Assembly: GCF_030269925.1 (NCBI RefSeq)
Contig: NC_085107.1
Coordinates: forward strand, 7,378,001 to 7,442,000
From: Bombyx mori
Taxonomy: Eukaryota; Arthropoda; Insecta; Lepidoptera; Bombycidae
Length of the DNA: 64,000 nucleotides
Direction: 5' to 3'
Of the stretch, positions 33,980 to 46,000 are shown piece after piece. The position numbers were made by a program, and so were the translations under genes. Within the stretch, counting starts at the first letter, position 1. Each line of letters starts with the position of its first letter. The notes under the pieces are model-generated. The model did not search any database. It was not told where the DNA came from and worked only from the letters and a program-made list of their open reading frames with translations.

Positions 33980-34618
33980 GAAGTAAAACTTCTTTATGCG
34001 CATGAGGGTAAAATTTTTACAAAACGTCACGTAGGTATGCAACGGAAGTGACATTTTTTTTTTTTTTTTTTTTTTATTGCCTTTGTAGGCAGACGGGCAT
34101 ACGGCCCACCTGATGGTGAGTGGTTACCGTCGCCCATGGACTTCAGCAATGCCAGGGGCAGAGCCAAGCCGCTGCCTACCGTAAATCCGTAATACCGTAA
34201 TCAAACTACTATTGAAATTAAGTACTTGTCAAATGTCAGTAGCAGTAGTTGTTGTATTTTTCCAACTGGAAAGGCAAATGTATCATACCATACGGCCTAT
34301 ACGGCCATATTTTATAACTTTTTTGTGAATAATGTTAATAAGAATTGAAATGAAATGAAAATACTTTGGAACACTAATCAAATAGAATGAAATTAAATTA
34401 GTCAATTCAATTGGCAAAATATTAGTCATTTACAATTTAGAAATCTAAACATAATGTGACTGTCAACACTGAGGTTTGAAATTGACATTTGACAACCTTT
34501 TGGCGGGAACATAATATCTTCCATTTCCCCTTCCTCTAAGTCTCGGAAATCTAAAGTTTTAGATTTGTATAAATATAAGCAAGACTTATAAATTAGTTCG
34601 CCAAAAAAGTTTCACTTC
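33980..34618. repeat. Second element with GAAGTGAAACTT arms
   Basis: Arms at 33980-33991 (one mismatch) and 34607-34618. Inside are a LINE tail (34053-34200) and a GAAATGAAATGAAA stretch also seen near 4035 and 44460. Right flank GTACGCACGCAC. Confidence 0.4.
34053..34200 (-). mobile_element. LINE tail (GTCTGCCTACAAAGGC family)
   Basis: Poly(T) of about 22 nt at 34053-34075, then TGCCTTTGTAGGCAGACGGG and CCACCTGATGGTGAGTGG. In antisense this is a common lepidopteran LINE 3' end followed by poly(A). Confidence 0.65.
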
Positions 34619-35914
34619 TGAAATGTGTACTTTGTACGCACGCACTTTTTTTTGTGCAGTAATTGAAATGACGGACTCCACCTGTAGATGCGCAAACTAA
34701 ATATGGAAAACCACGTGACTGTATTAAGATTGTGAACAACTTTACGGTACGTAATTACCTACACAAAAATTTGTGTTTGCCCCGCTTTAGAAAGTAAATT
34801 ATATTCGCATGACTCATAAAAGCTATACAAAGAATACTATAAAAAACAAATTGTTTTAGTTGAAGGCACACGAGCATATGGCCTATTTGATAATAACAGG
34901 TTACGTCGCTTATGGTGAAATGTAAAACTCAGATCCAGTCCTTCTGTAGACCCAGAGGTTACAAAAGATCCGTGTGATAAGAATTATTGATAATCCGAAC
35001 GGCCTCTACTGTATGGAGTCAAATGAAACTAGATACTTGGGAGTTCCGACTGATAGAAATGGCAGAAATACCTACCTACTACGCGCGAGACCGAACACGT
35101 ATTTTGTAAAGCAAGACCTTAAAAAACCGTGAAATGTCCATATGTAGTGGGTACTAAAATTACCACCAATTGCCAATGTTCATAATTATACCCGCTAACA
35201 ACCGACAATTCCAACGCAGGACAGATTTTTTTACATAATTATGCTAAGTCACGTTATCCAAATGCAAATCTACACAATTTTAAAATGACCGTGTACAATG
35301 TAAATTACTATTTTGCATCAGTCCAGTATTCTTAATGTAAATGTTTTCGATTTCAATAATTTTTATTTACCTACTTAATTAAATAAAAGAAAACGTTGTC
35401 CTTTTAATTTTACTTTTGCATACAACTGGCGTTCATGGATAAACAACATCGCTAACGCCGGGTTAAGCTTGAGCTCATGCTTACGACAAAGGTATCTTAA
35501 GTGGCGGCCTTCTTCAGGATGTTGTATATTGTGTGCTTTAAGAAATCATTCGATAAATAACCATGCATTTAAAGTACAGACAGGTGTGGTCTGGATACTA
35601 TTACAAGTTTTTTTTTATTTACACGCCGACACCGTAGTTTGTTTTCCTTCATGCAAAGTCGCATATAACCTCATACTTGTAGTTTTTTCTTTCTGTCTTA
35701 TTGACAGCGCAATTTTATCTTTACTAGATCATTATCAACCACTTATCAACAGCCTCAAGAGCTACTTGACAACGTAGAACTATTGTGAATAAATGTCAAA
35801 TTTCGAGACCGTCGTGTAAAGATTAGGACGTGCGTTTTGATGATCTACCGTTGCTTGCTCCGGTGGTAAGTCGATTACCTGTTATTCACTCATAAATCAT
35901 TTTTTTCCTTCCTA
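34619..35914. other. Gene-free stretch
   Basis: AT-rich. The open frame 35469-35777 (+, 102 codons) is Cys- and Leu-rich but matches nothing I know. The text around 35440-35530 could be decayed retroelement. Confidence 0.4.
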
Positions 35915-36340
35915 AGCTGAGAGCCTTGAGAGGCTATATCAGCGTAACCTTTACTAGTAGGTGAGCTCACGGGGCTCAAACCTGACGACGTTGCTAACAC
36001 AAACCCTAGCAAGAGCCGTGCTTCGCAGAATCTACCACCGGACCGGAAACGCGATCCACTGAGAAGATTCGGCGAGGAACTCAGTGGGCTGTGTCTTTTA
36101 GCTCAGGGTTAATTTACTCGTCGAGCCCTTCCTCGCAAGCGACGAGTTCGACGAGAACGATGACCAGTGCTTGAGGTATCTAAAAGCACCGTTAGTGGAT
36201 CAGGAGGATTCGAAATGACGTGTTTGGGGCGACTTCGACTACTTTCCATTTTGTCCGCAGGATCGGGAATGTAGTTACCGGTGGCCACGATGAGAAGGTT
36301 CTCGTGTCGTGCCGCTTTATCGAAGTGGTCAATCATAACA
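35915..36340 (-). mobile_element. LINE 3' end (jockey-like family), long copy
   Basis: The minus strand encodes FDKAARHENLLIVATGNYIP then DPPDPLTVLLDTSSTG and an RRTRRLRGRARR tail. These are the last ~75 residues of ORF2, followed by the 3' UTR. It is the best-preserved example of this protein tail in the window. Confidence 0.78.
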
Positions 36341-36835
36341 AAACAGTATACGTAGGTACATATGCCTATTTAAGCCGCAGCAGCTGATGCTAATATTCAC
36401 GATGCAGGAACAGCTCTTCCCGTCATCGCATAGCATAGGTATATTTGGTACCTTCTACCGCGGGTCAACTGTCCCTTCGTAAGGTGAGAATGAAACTTCT
36501 ATACATAAGTGAGTGTAACGTTCACCCATGCGGGCCGCACCCACTTGTTCCTTCCAAACCCCGCTTTTCTAGGGATAACTTTCAAAAAACAGTGGTGAGG
36601 AGCGTCGATCTTTACCATAATCTACCTCTCACCAAAAACCCCTTATCTTCTAAGCAGATCGCGATTCCGATCTAGTGGTAAAGAGACTTAGACTTGCGAG
36701 GCCTGGTTAACCTATGAAGGCAATTCTCATGGCAATAAGCCTGGCGAGTCCCACCAACGATAAAAAGGCTATTGTTCACAAGATCAGTGTCACATCTTGG
36801 AGAAAGCTCGACATCACCCAAAACACGTCATTACA

Positions 36836-36995
36836 GATCCTCCTGATCCATTAACGGTGCTTTTAGGTACCACAAGCACCGGTCGCCGTCCTCGTCGAAT
36901 CCGTCGCTTGCGACGAAGGACTCGACGAGCGAATCAACCCATAACCACAGCCTACTGAGTTTCTCGCCGGATCTTCTCAGTGGGTCGCGCAGTGT
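36836..36995 (+). mobile_element. LINE 3'-end fragment (jockey-like family)
   Basis: CCTGATCCATTAACGGTGCT through TTCTCAGTGGGTCGCG. It is inverted relative to the 35915 copy 500 bp away; the two share the same subtype. Confidence 0.7.
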
Positions 36996-39545
36996 ATGTG
37001 ACACCGTTGAAACCACCCACTAAGATACTACAATGGACTCTTAGCTGGACGTCCGAGCTCCAAGCGTAACCTGAGCGGTAGTGACCGCGGTCAACACTAT
37101 CAGATGCCTGGCCAGCCCATAGACTTCTGATATCGGCGGTCATCGGCGAAAATGACCAAGTCGACCATAATTGCTAATCCATTATTTCATCACTAATCAA
37201 GAAATAGCTTTATTGTAACTATGCATGAAAGTAACATAAATTCACATTAAATATTCACAATTCTAAAATCATTGTAGCCTCATTAAACCTGGTAAGAATT
37301 GTGGAAATGTCGGATGATCTAGTGTCGGATGATAGTACTAATGTTGTTTATCCTAGATCATTATGATCTCATGATTACCCTGAAACGTGCATATTCAAAC
37401 TCTTGCATCATCACTAGAAATCCTGTCGAGTTTGGTTTCACTGGATTTTTCTGAACGAGGCCATTCATAAAACGTACTTTTTATTTAATTTAAACATATT
37501 TCACCGTTTTATTGTCGCAAGAGATCAGTCTTCCAAAATATTACATAGATTAAAATATTTTATACCTTTAACTATATCATATTGTACTCTCATTTTTATT
37601 TTATAAACAGAATATTGCAACAGCAATCTGATTTGTATTATTATGTGACATAAAACAAATTTATTTAATACACTAAGAAAATTTAAGTTAAAATCTAATC
37701 AGAAGCGTTCAAAAAGTGTCAACCAAACTGCAAATGTTAACATGATTAAAAAAATTAAACGTATTTATATATGAATACTCCTTTAAACAAAGTTTTTATT
37801 TGACGCGATAGCCAAGCAAGTTAATTTTTCTTTTATTTATTAATGCGCGCCATTGAAGGCGGCCTATTTTCTAAATAATAATACAACAGTTATGCGACCT
37901 AAATAGATCAAATTATGAATAATTTAAGCTTAATATAAAAAAAGAAAACAAGAAATAATGAACAAAAATATAATATTGAATAGAACAATCTAGTAACATT
38001 GAATCTTAACCAATAAGGTAAAATTTAGATGAAATAATAATATATTTTGGATATACGCAATTGATAACATTATTACAAATAATGTTATTTATATTTCTGA
38101 AAATCAACTTTTTTACCATTACAAACAATTCGTAGTAAAATATTGAAATTCTAATGTCAAGAAAATTAAAAACATTACAAACTACAGACAATATTTTAAA
38201 TCGTTGCAATTTCAATTATGAGCTACTTGAGTAGTAAAATAGTCGGGTTTTGTAATATTTGTAAAGTAACGATGGCCTTTTTTAATAAAGCAAAACGTAG
38301 TCATTCTTATTTCGTATACTTGTAAGGCCGATAAATACCAATTACATTTAAAAGTACAAACGGTAATAGAAACAAATTCCTATACCTCTTGTATTAGGAA
38401 TTTCTCACCAAGTTTCGCAACGTGTTCTTTTGTATAATCTGTGGAGCGGTCTTAAAGCACATACCGCAAGAAGTTTGAGAAAGAATTAGATATTACGCGC
38501 CATCTTGTGAATCGCCATTTTGACAAAGGGGCGCGCACATGCAAATTTAGGAAAATACAAGTACCTATAGCAAAAATGCAACATTTTAATGCAACATCTT
38601 TTATTTCGACATAAACATTATGAATTTAGGTTTTTAGTATATATGACGATTGAAAACTTTCAAAATAATATCAATGTGTGAAATGTATATACCGTAATAT
38701 ATGTGTATATATAATTATAAGCGACAACTATGGCTAGCATAGCACTAGAAAAGGACTTTTAAATATCAGGTAACAATTATGATTTAAAACTAAACCGATC
38801 AGAATCCAATGCTTAGACTACCTACTGAACGTTGGGGTTTCGAATTTAGACTCGTTGTAACAATTAGTTTCCATAATTACAGTATTTAATAAAAAGGGTC
38901 ACAATAATCGCATAACTACAAATATAACGAACACATTGCCAATTACGTCACGAAATCTTAGGATCATCGTGATTTTTCTTTATCACATATCTTGTTGTTA
39001 TCTGTACACACACATCAAATCAAATCAATCGAATTATAAATTTTAATATCACCACAAAAATTGCACTTAAATTAACGTCTTATACAACGATTCAAAATTA
39101 ATGAAGCAATAAAAATAGAACACAAATGTCAAACCCTAATAAAAAAATGTCAAAAAAACAATTTAATCAAAATATGTATCTACTAATACATTTAAAACAA
39201 TAGTTTCGTTTGCTAACTACTATATTCAAGTCTATATTGCGAGAATACTTTTACTACATAAAATAACGTTACCTACAATAGGTACTATTGAAACAGAGAA
39301 TGTCACATTACATTTTTTTTTTATAATGGCAACAAAATTTCACTGTACTTATGTAACTGTTATTTCGATGTCCGGTTTCCTAATCAATGATAAATAAAAA
39401 AATATAACACTACACTAATATGTATACATATATATATGTCTTTCCCATTTGTTAATTACCTAATGCCTAATTGATACAAAAATATACTCGATTCTAATAA
39501 AAATGACCTCACGGACGACATGAACATTAACATTATAACAAATAA
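36996..39545. other. Gene-free stretch downstream of the glycerol kinase gene
   Basis: After a short mixed-composition part (36996-37150) this is 2.4 kb of strongly AT-rich DNA with no repeat or gene recognised. The right end should contain the kinase 3' UTR. Confidence 0.5.
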
Positions 39546-39551
39546 TTTATT
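39546..39551 (-). terminator. Candidate poly(A) signal of the glycerol kinase gene
   Basis: An AATAAA hexamer on the minus strand about 265 nt downstream of the glycerol kinase stop. It is the nearest canonical hexamer I found. The DNA is AT-rich, so chance occurrence is quite possible; no downstream GT-rich element was confirmed. Confidence 0.3.
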
Positions 39552-39813
39552 GCATGTTTTTTTTTAGCTCTTGGTTCCACTTTGAAAACGATACCTGCAT
39601 TTTCTCATGTGTGACATGCCAGAAAATTTTGAGATGAGAATGAATGCAAAATATTTTTTCACAAAATGACTGGATGACCAGCCAGGACTATGTTTGATAA
39701 TCTACCAACCGAGCTATGCAACCATAGTTCGACCAACGTACACTAAGATGAAAAAAAACTTAATGTCACATCTGTGAAGCCATTACAACAATTATATAAG
39801 GCACGAACTGTAT

Positions 39814-40086
39814 TTAATTTTGTTCCCATCCCAACGATCTCTCGACGGCCATCTTCCACTGTTTGTATCTCATGTCGCGTTCGTCGTCGCTTATCTTTGG
39901 AGCATATGTGTTTCCGCTCGTCATGGGTATAGGAACACCCTGTATGTCTGTCTTGACGCCCCAATAGGCTACCATGGCGGCCCCCAAGGCAGTGCTCTCG
40001 GAAAATCCAGCTTTTATAACCTCTATGCCAACTAAATCAGCCTGCATCTGCATAAGTAATTGGTTTCCCGTCATACCACCGTCCAC
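39814..40086 (-). CDS. GK: Glycerol kinase exon 8 (residues 425-514 and stop)
   Basis: The acceptor is ATTTTAG|GTGGACGG. It opens with [18 protein letters not shown], the ATP-binding end of the kinase, continues with [11 protein letters not shown], and ends at SLGWEQN with a TAA stop at 39814-39816. The 3' UTR follows on the minus strand. Confidence 0.95.
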   Translation of the reverse strand: MDGGMTGNQLLMQMQADLVGIEVIKAGFSESTALGAAMVAYWGVKTDIQGVPIPMTSGNTYAPKISDDERDMRYKQWKMAVERSLGWEQN

Positions 40087-43000
40087 CTAAAATACATATG
40101 GGATTTGTTATTTGAACCTTCAATGAATTTCGTCCACTTTAAAACCCATCGCCCCGTGTACTCGTATCGCCGGAGTTAAAATTTAGGCGCATACTTTTAT
40201 GTATTTATAACGAGGAAATAGGTACATCGTGATAATAATATAAAGTCAAAGATTTATCTGGTAAATTCGATTTTCCACGGATATTTAACACTATTCTGTT
40301 CGATTTTTTTATTTCTAGGGTAATTAACCTTAAATATAAATAATATAAATAAATAACCTTAGCTATTTAGCCTAACCTGAAACTATATAATATGTCACGA
40401 AGTCTTTCATTGGTAATTTTCATCTTTTAGACGTCTGATTAGCATGAAAATTTGCACACGCATCGACTGATGACAATATTATAGTTTTATTACTTTGGTT
40501 TCATAACCAAGCCTATTACTTTATTAAAGCGTTTTTTTGGCGATTTTTTTTATTATTTTTAAATAGCGGTACGAGACCTCAACCTCAAGTTTCAAAGTCG
40601 GGCTTCAGGATGTTTTATTTTGCTATGTCTAATAACTAAGTAAGCCTTTAACTATCTAATTCGACTAAGCTTGTACGTGGATATAAAACACGAAAAAGAC
40701 ACCGTTATTTGAATAAATGTTAAAAAAAAGTATTTTTCCCTGCCATCTATCTTGCGATTTGGAAACTACCACAGAAAACAGACGTTAAAAACACGTTTTC
40801 GCTCATGTGGGTAGATGGCGCTGATCGACAAAAGTCGAAATTCAAACATCATCCACATAATGTATCTACTTTTAGTAGGTACCTATGTAGGTTACAGCTA
40901 TCTTTGTGGACAATGTCCAGAACTACCTGTCCTAAAAATGTATTGTATAAGCAGCCGTTACCCATATATCATTGAAATTTTAGGTACCTGAGGAATAATG
41001 TAAATGATTTATGTGTTTTAAAATATACTAGTGGTACGGCGGTAGTCGAAATTCGACTATAATTAGTTGAAATTATAAGTTTGAACATTATTAGTACATA
41101 TTCATTACGTTCTATTGTCAAAGACTATTATTTTACTTACTATAATCATAGATTTCGCCAAGACTACGTTATAGACAAACAATATTAATTCATTCTCAAT
41201 TTGACTACAGACTTTAAGCAATAACATAAGTTTGAAAATAAACGAAGAGTATATATGCGTGTGTGTGTGTGTCAAATACATGGTAGTGTATGTCATGTTT
41301 CTTTTATTGATTTAATGTATTATTCAGGCATAATCTAAAAAAAATTTAGCATTCTGCACTCCCTCTCTATATTCTCTATAAGTGTGGAAAATTTCATACT
41401 CCTCCGTCCGCGCAATTTTCGTAAAAAGGGGTATAAAGTTTTTGCTTCACGTATTAATATATATGTAGATACAATACTATACATAATATTCATGTCAATA
41501 TGAAAAAATATTGTGAGGTTTAATTTCTTTTCAAATTACCGAATAAAACTATAGAATAATTATGTTTTTGTTCAATATTGTAATGCATGTACATTGACTT
41601 TCCAAATTACCTTCAATACTTGTAAAGGAATACCGCAGTCCTCGTTCATTGCATCGAGAATATCTCGCACTTGGAAACATACTGCCTCCAGAGCCGCTTT
41701 CACAATATGATTGGAATTAGTGTCTTCAGTTATTCCACAAATCACACTGTAACCAGAATTATTTACGACTCATTAATAAAAAATACATTATCATTATTTT
41801 CACCATTTTCATTTGCTCATTTGCATTTTGAAGTCGTCGTCGCCTAACGGATAAGACGTCCGATGCATTCGTGTTGAGCGATGCACCGGTGTTCGAATTT
41901 CAGGCGGGTACCAATTTTTCTAATGAAATACATACTCAACACATGTTAACGATTGATTTCCACGGTGAAGGAATAACATCGTGTAATAAAAATGAAACCC
42001 TCAAAATTATAATTTGCGTAATTACTGGTGCTAGGACCTCTTGTGAGTCCGCGCGGGTGGTTACCACCGCCCTGCCTATTTCTGCCGTGAAGCAGTAATG
42101 CGTTTCAGTTTGAAGGGCAGCCGTTGTAACTAAGTATACTTGAGACCTTAGAACTTATATCTCAAGGTGGGTGGCGCATTTACGTCGTAGATGTCTATGG
42201 GCTCCAGTAACTACTTAACACCAGGTGGGCTGTGAGCTCGTCCACCCATCTAAGCAATAAAAAAAATATATCATAAAATAAAAGATGAGACTCCGCTGTC
42301 ATTTCAGGGCAGTCGTTGTGACCATACTGAGAGCTTAGAACTCATATCTCAAGGTGGGTGGCAGCATTAACGTTGTAGATGTTCATGGGCTGCAGTAACC
42401 ACTTAAGGTCAGGTGGGCTGCAAGTTCGTCCACCTATCTAAGCAATAAATAAAAAAAGTTGCACACATTAACAATAGTCTATCTTATTACGAAGCTTTTA
42501 GTCGTTGCTCTCGTCATCATATCATCAATCATCAATCATAGAAAATTTTCTATATAAATGTCGGAAAGCGATTGATGCACCAGTTGCATTTGCTTTGGAT
42601 GCATTGTTTATGAAACATTTAACATTCACACATACATTTTTTTTTTCAATAACTGGGAACAAATCACTCTCCGTCATCATCAAATTAGGTTTCCCTGTAT
42701 TATGAGTACCAGAGACTGACATACATATCTATAAATATAAAAATGAATTGTTGTTCGTTAGTCTCGCTAAAACTCGAGAACGGCTGAACCGATTTGGGTA
42801 ATTTTGGTCTTGAATTATTTGTGAAAGTCCAGAGATTTAAAAGGTAGATAAATATGAAAATGCTCGGAATTACATAAAAATAACAATTTTGTTTTTCCTT
42901 TGATGTGTCCCCCGTCAGACCGATTCCTTTTGTTTGTTTTAAGTTTATTTTATACAAAAGTTTAGGTATATTATTTATCGATTGAGGCACTACAAAGTCT

Positions 43001-46000
43001 GCCGGGTCAGCTAGTACTTAAATAAATACGTTTCATGATAATCGGTTCCTCTTGGCAGAGCAGTCGTGGTAATGTGGAATTCTTGTTTATTAAAGCCTTG
43101 ACAGATGTTTCCCATAGTTTGCGAATTGAGGCTTGGCGCACACACTCGTTAAGTTTCTCTTTATATGCGTTTAAATATATACATAGTTGATAAACACCCA
43201 GACAAAGAGCAAGCAAACCTGTTCATCACACGAATGTTTGCCCGATGTGGGAATTGAACTCACGACCATCGTCAAAACAGTTACCGCTAATTACAGCACC
43301 ACTGAGTCCAGCTTTATTAATTAATATCATTTTCTGTTTATTGAAACAGTAGCTTTATGCTTTTGAGATTCGGTTACCTTACCGACTTCAAAAAAGGAGG
43401 GGGTTCAATTGAATTGTATGGTTTTTTTTATGTTTGTTACCTTATAACCAGTGCTGATAATGGTAGCCATGAGAAAACCATATATGTCTTAAATTTGTAT
43501 TAAGTACGTAGGCGACATATTTTTGACGTTATTGAGTTATTCATCAATAGAGACTCAATATCACGCCAACCGATTTCGATGATTATTGTTTTTAGTATAT
43601 ATTAATTTGTTTTGGAATATCTTTTTTTTTTTCTATTTTAAGGCGGTTTTTTGTTAATGCATATCTATTTAAAATTATTTCCTACTTATGCTGATAGCCT
43701 TGCGAAGCTATATCAGAGTTACCCTTACGCGTGTTACCTTAAATCTAAGTGTCGGTTTATATACTAACCCTCTAGCATCTTGACGCCAATACGGCGCGTA
43801 TAGTCCACTAAAGGCGGGCACAAACACAACGCTACCGTTTTCTGTTGCCGTCTCTGCAATCGTTTGCGATTCCTTAGCAGTATCCAATAATCCAATATTC
43901 TCCTTTAGCCATCCTAATGCGGCACCTGCAACAGCTACCTAGAATGTTTCATTTTTAAAGAGTATATACTTCGCTTGGCACAAATAATAACAATAATCAC
44001 TGTTTAATTTGATCACCTCGTTGGAGTTAGTCACCCTACATACACATGGGAATTACGTTTTAATGGAATTATTAATGTTTGGTCAGTGTGTTTAAGGGTC
44101 GGTTGTGCACGTTCTTATCGACTGTGTTTCGAGGACTTAACAGAAAAAATAAACTAGAAAAGGCCCATTTTTTTTTATATAGTACAGTTTTTTGGGTAGA
44201 AATTGGAATGGAATTCTACGAGTAACATCCAACAAGTGAATCGGTCTACACGTTTGGATTCGTCTAATAACAGAGCGAAGCAACGTCGCATTCACAGACA
44301 CATCGATGAGAAACGGGAGCCAAGCAGCAAAAGCACTTAATTTCGAACACAATGAACTTGATTTTTTAAGGGATTTTATGACCTGGTAACTAAGACCTTT
44401 AAGTCATGTCTTATTTTAATTTAAATTCTTATTTTTATGAAAAATAATAATATGGAGTAAATGAAATGAAATGAAGATGATTAATTTGAGACATTAATCA
44501 ACTGCGATGAAATTAAACGAAATGGGATGAAATGTAATCTCAGTAAAATGGTGGTCATTTATTAAGATTTTTTCAGTGGACTTTTTGGAGGATCCCGAGA
44601 AGTTACATCCAGCGACTTTGTTCCATTTTCCCACATTTGTGCACTTTCACGGATATTAAACAGTTAATAAACCACCGTTTTTACACATTTAAACCCGAAG
44701 AAGCACTAAATAGACAAAATAAAACAAATCACACAACTTCACTCCTCGCGTTCCCGCCAAAAAGTCCCACAATGAACTTGATGACTCAGGGTGGACATAG
44801 ACCAGTGAATGCTGTCAATTGTGCAAGCTTCAAAGTCTGTGTCGTAGTCCCAGGTGCGTATGTGCATTTATGTGTTCTCTGAATCCTTGTCGTACATCAT
44901 AGAACCAGGATACCTTGCTGGGCAAGTTCTGTATTATGCCCCGCCTAGGGTTCGATTGGTTTGTCCAGATCCAATGCATCTAATACTCATTTAACCGGCT
45001 ATACCATATTAACTGTGCCATGCACAATGGTTCACGCAGAGATATTATTATTTTATCCTCATTATGGTTTTGATTACAACATTATTATTGTTGTATGTAG
45101 TTGATTTTTTTTATAAGTTCGATGGTCAGATTTTCATCATAAACCTGGCATTTAAATCAAGCGAGGAAATATCGACAGAGTTAGAAAATAGGAAACAATT
45201 GTCACAAGAATCATAAGGACACACTGCATGATCACAAGCTAGACCTTATGACTGATCTGTGAGAAAAAAGAAGAACCACTCTTTAGATGCTGTACTGCTG
45301 CGAAGTCTTAGGCAGCAAATAAATACTTACTGTGCAGAAAGCACATCAACTGTTCAAGATGATTAAGAATATCAATCTCAAAAAAAGTTCAGCATATGCT
45401 GGATTTGGAGTTACACAAAGATCCCTAATACTTCAGGTCGATCAATAGCTATATGTTTGTAATAAATGTTTTCAGTGTTTCTGATTGACTTCGGGGAAGG
45501 TAGTAGTACTAATGACTGAAGAGATTTCTGACATAAGGCACCTTTAAAATTGAAGTGGCTTTATCCAAAATTCTTGTTTTTGGTAAACACCAAAAATGTA
45601 ATTGAACTGTAATCTTTTAGTTTTACGATTTTAATACTTTATTGTATGATTATGTATGTGGTGATTTTAAAGAGACGTAAAGAGTATTTTGTCCTTTTAT
45701 AAACTACTAGCGACCCGCCCTCGCTTCGCTTCGGAAACATTAAAACACACATGAAACAAAAAAAACAAAAAAAATAATAAAAAGTAGCCTATGTTCATCA
45801 GGGACAATGTCGGCTTCTAATGGAAAAAGAATTTTTCAAATCGGTCCAGTAGTTTCGGAGCCTATTCGAAACAAACAAACAAACAAATCTTTCCTCTTTA
45901 TAATATTAAGTATAGAAAAGAGACTGTTTAATTTTATAAACAGATAGAATACATGTTTATAAGTAGTTCAAAATATAAAACTAATTTTCTTAAAAGTTTT

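Noticed and set aside
35469..35777. 102-codon open frame on the plus strand
   Set aside because: No recognisable motif; Cys/Leu-rich but without membrane or zinc-finger spacing.
43235..43320. tRNA gene on the minus strand
   Set aside because: Box-like motifs are present but the 3' part continues as a SINE body; no acceptor stem pairing found.
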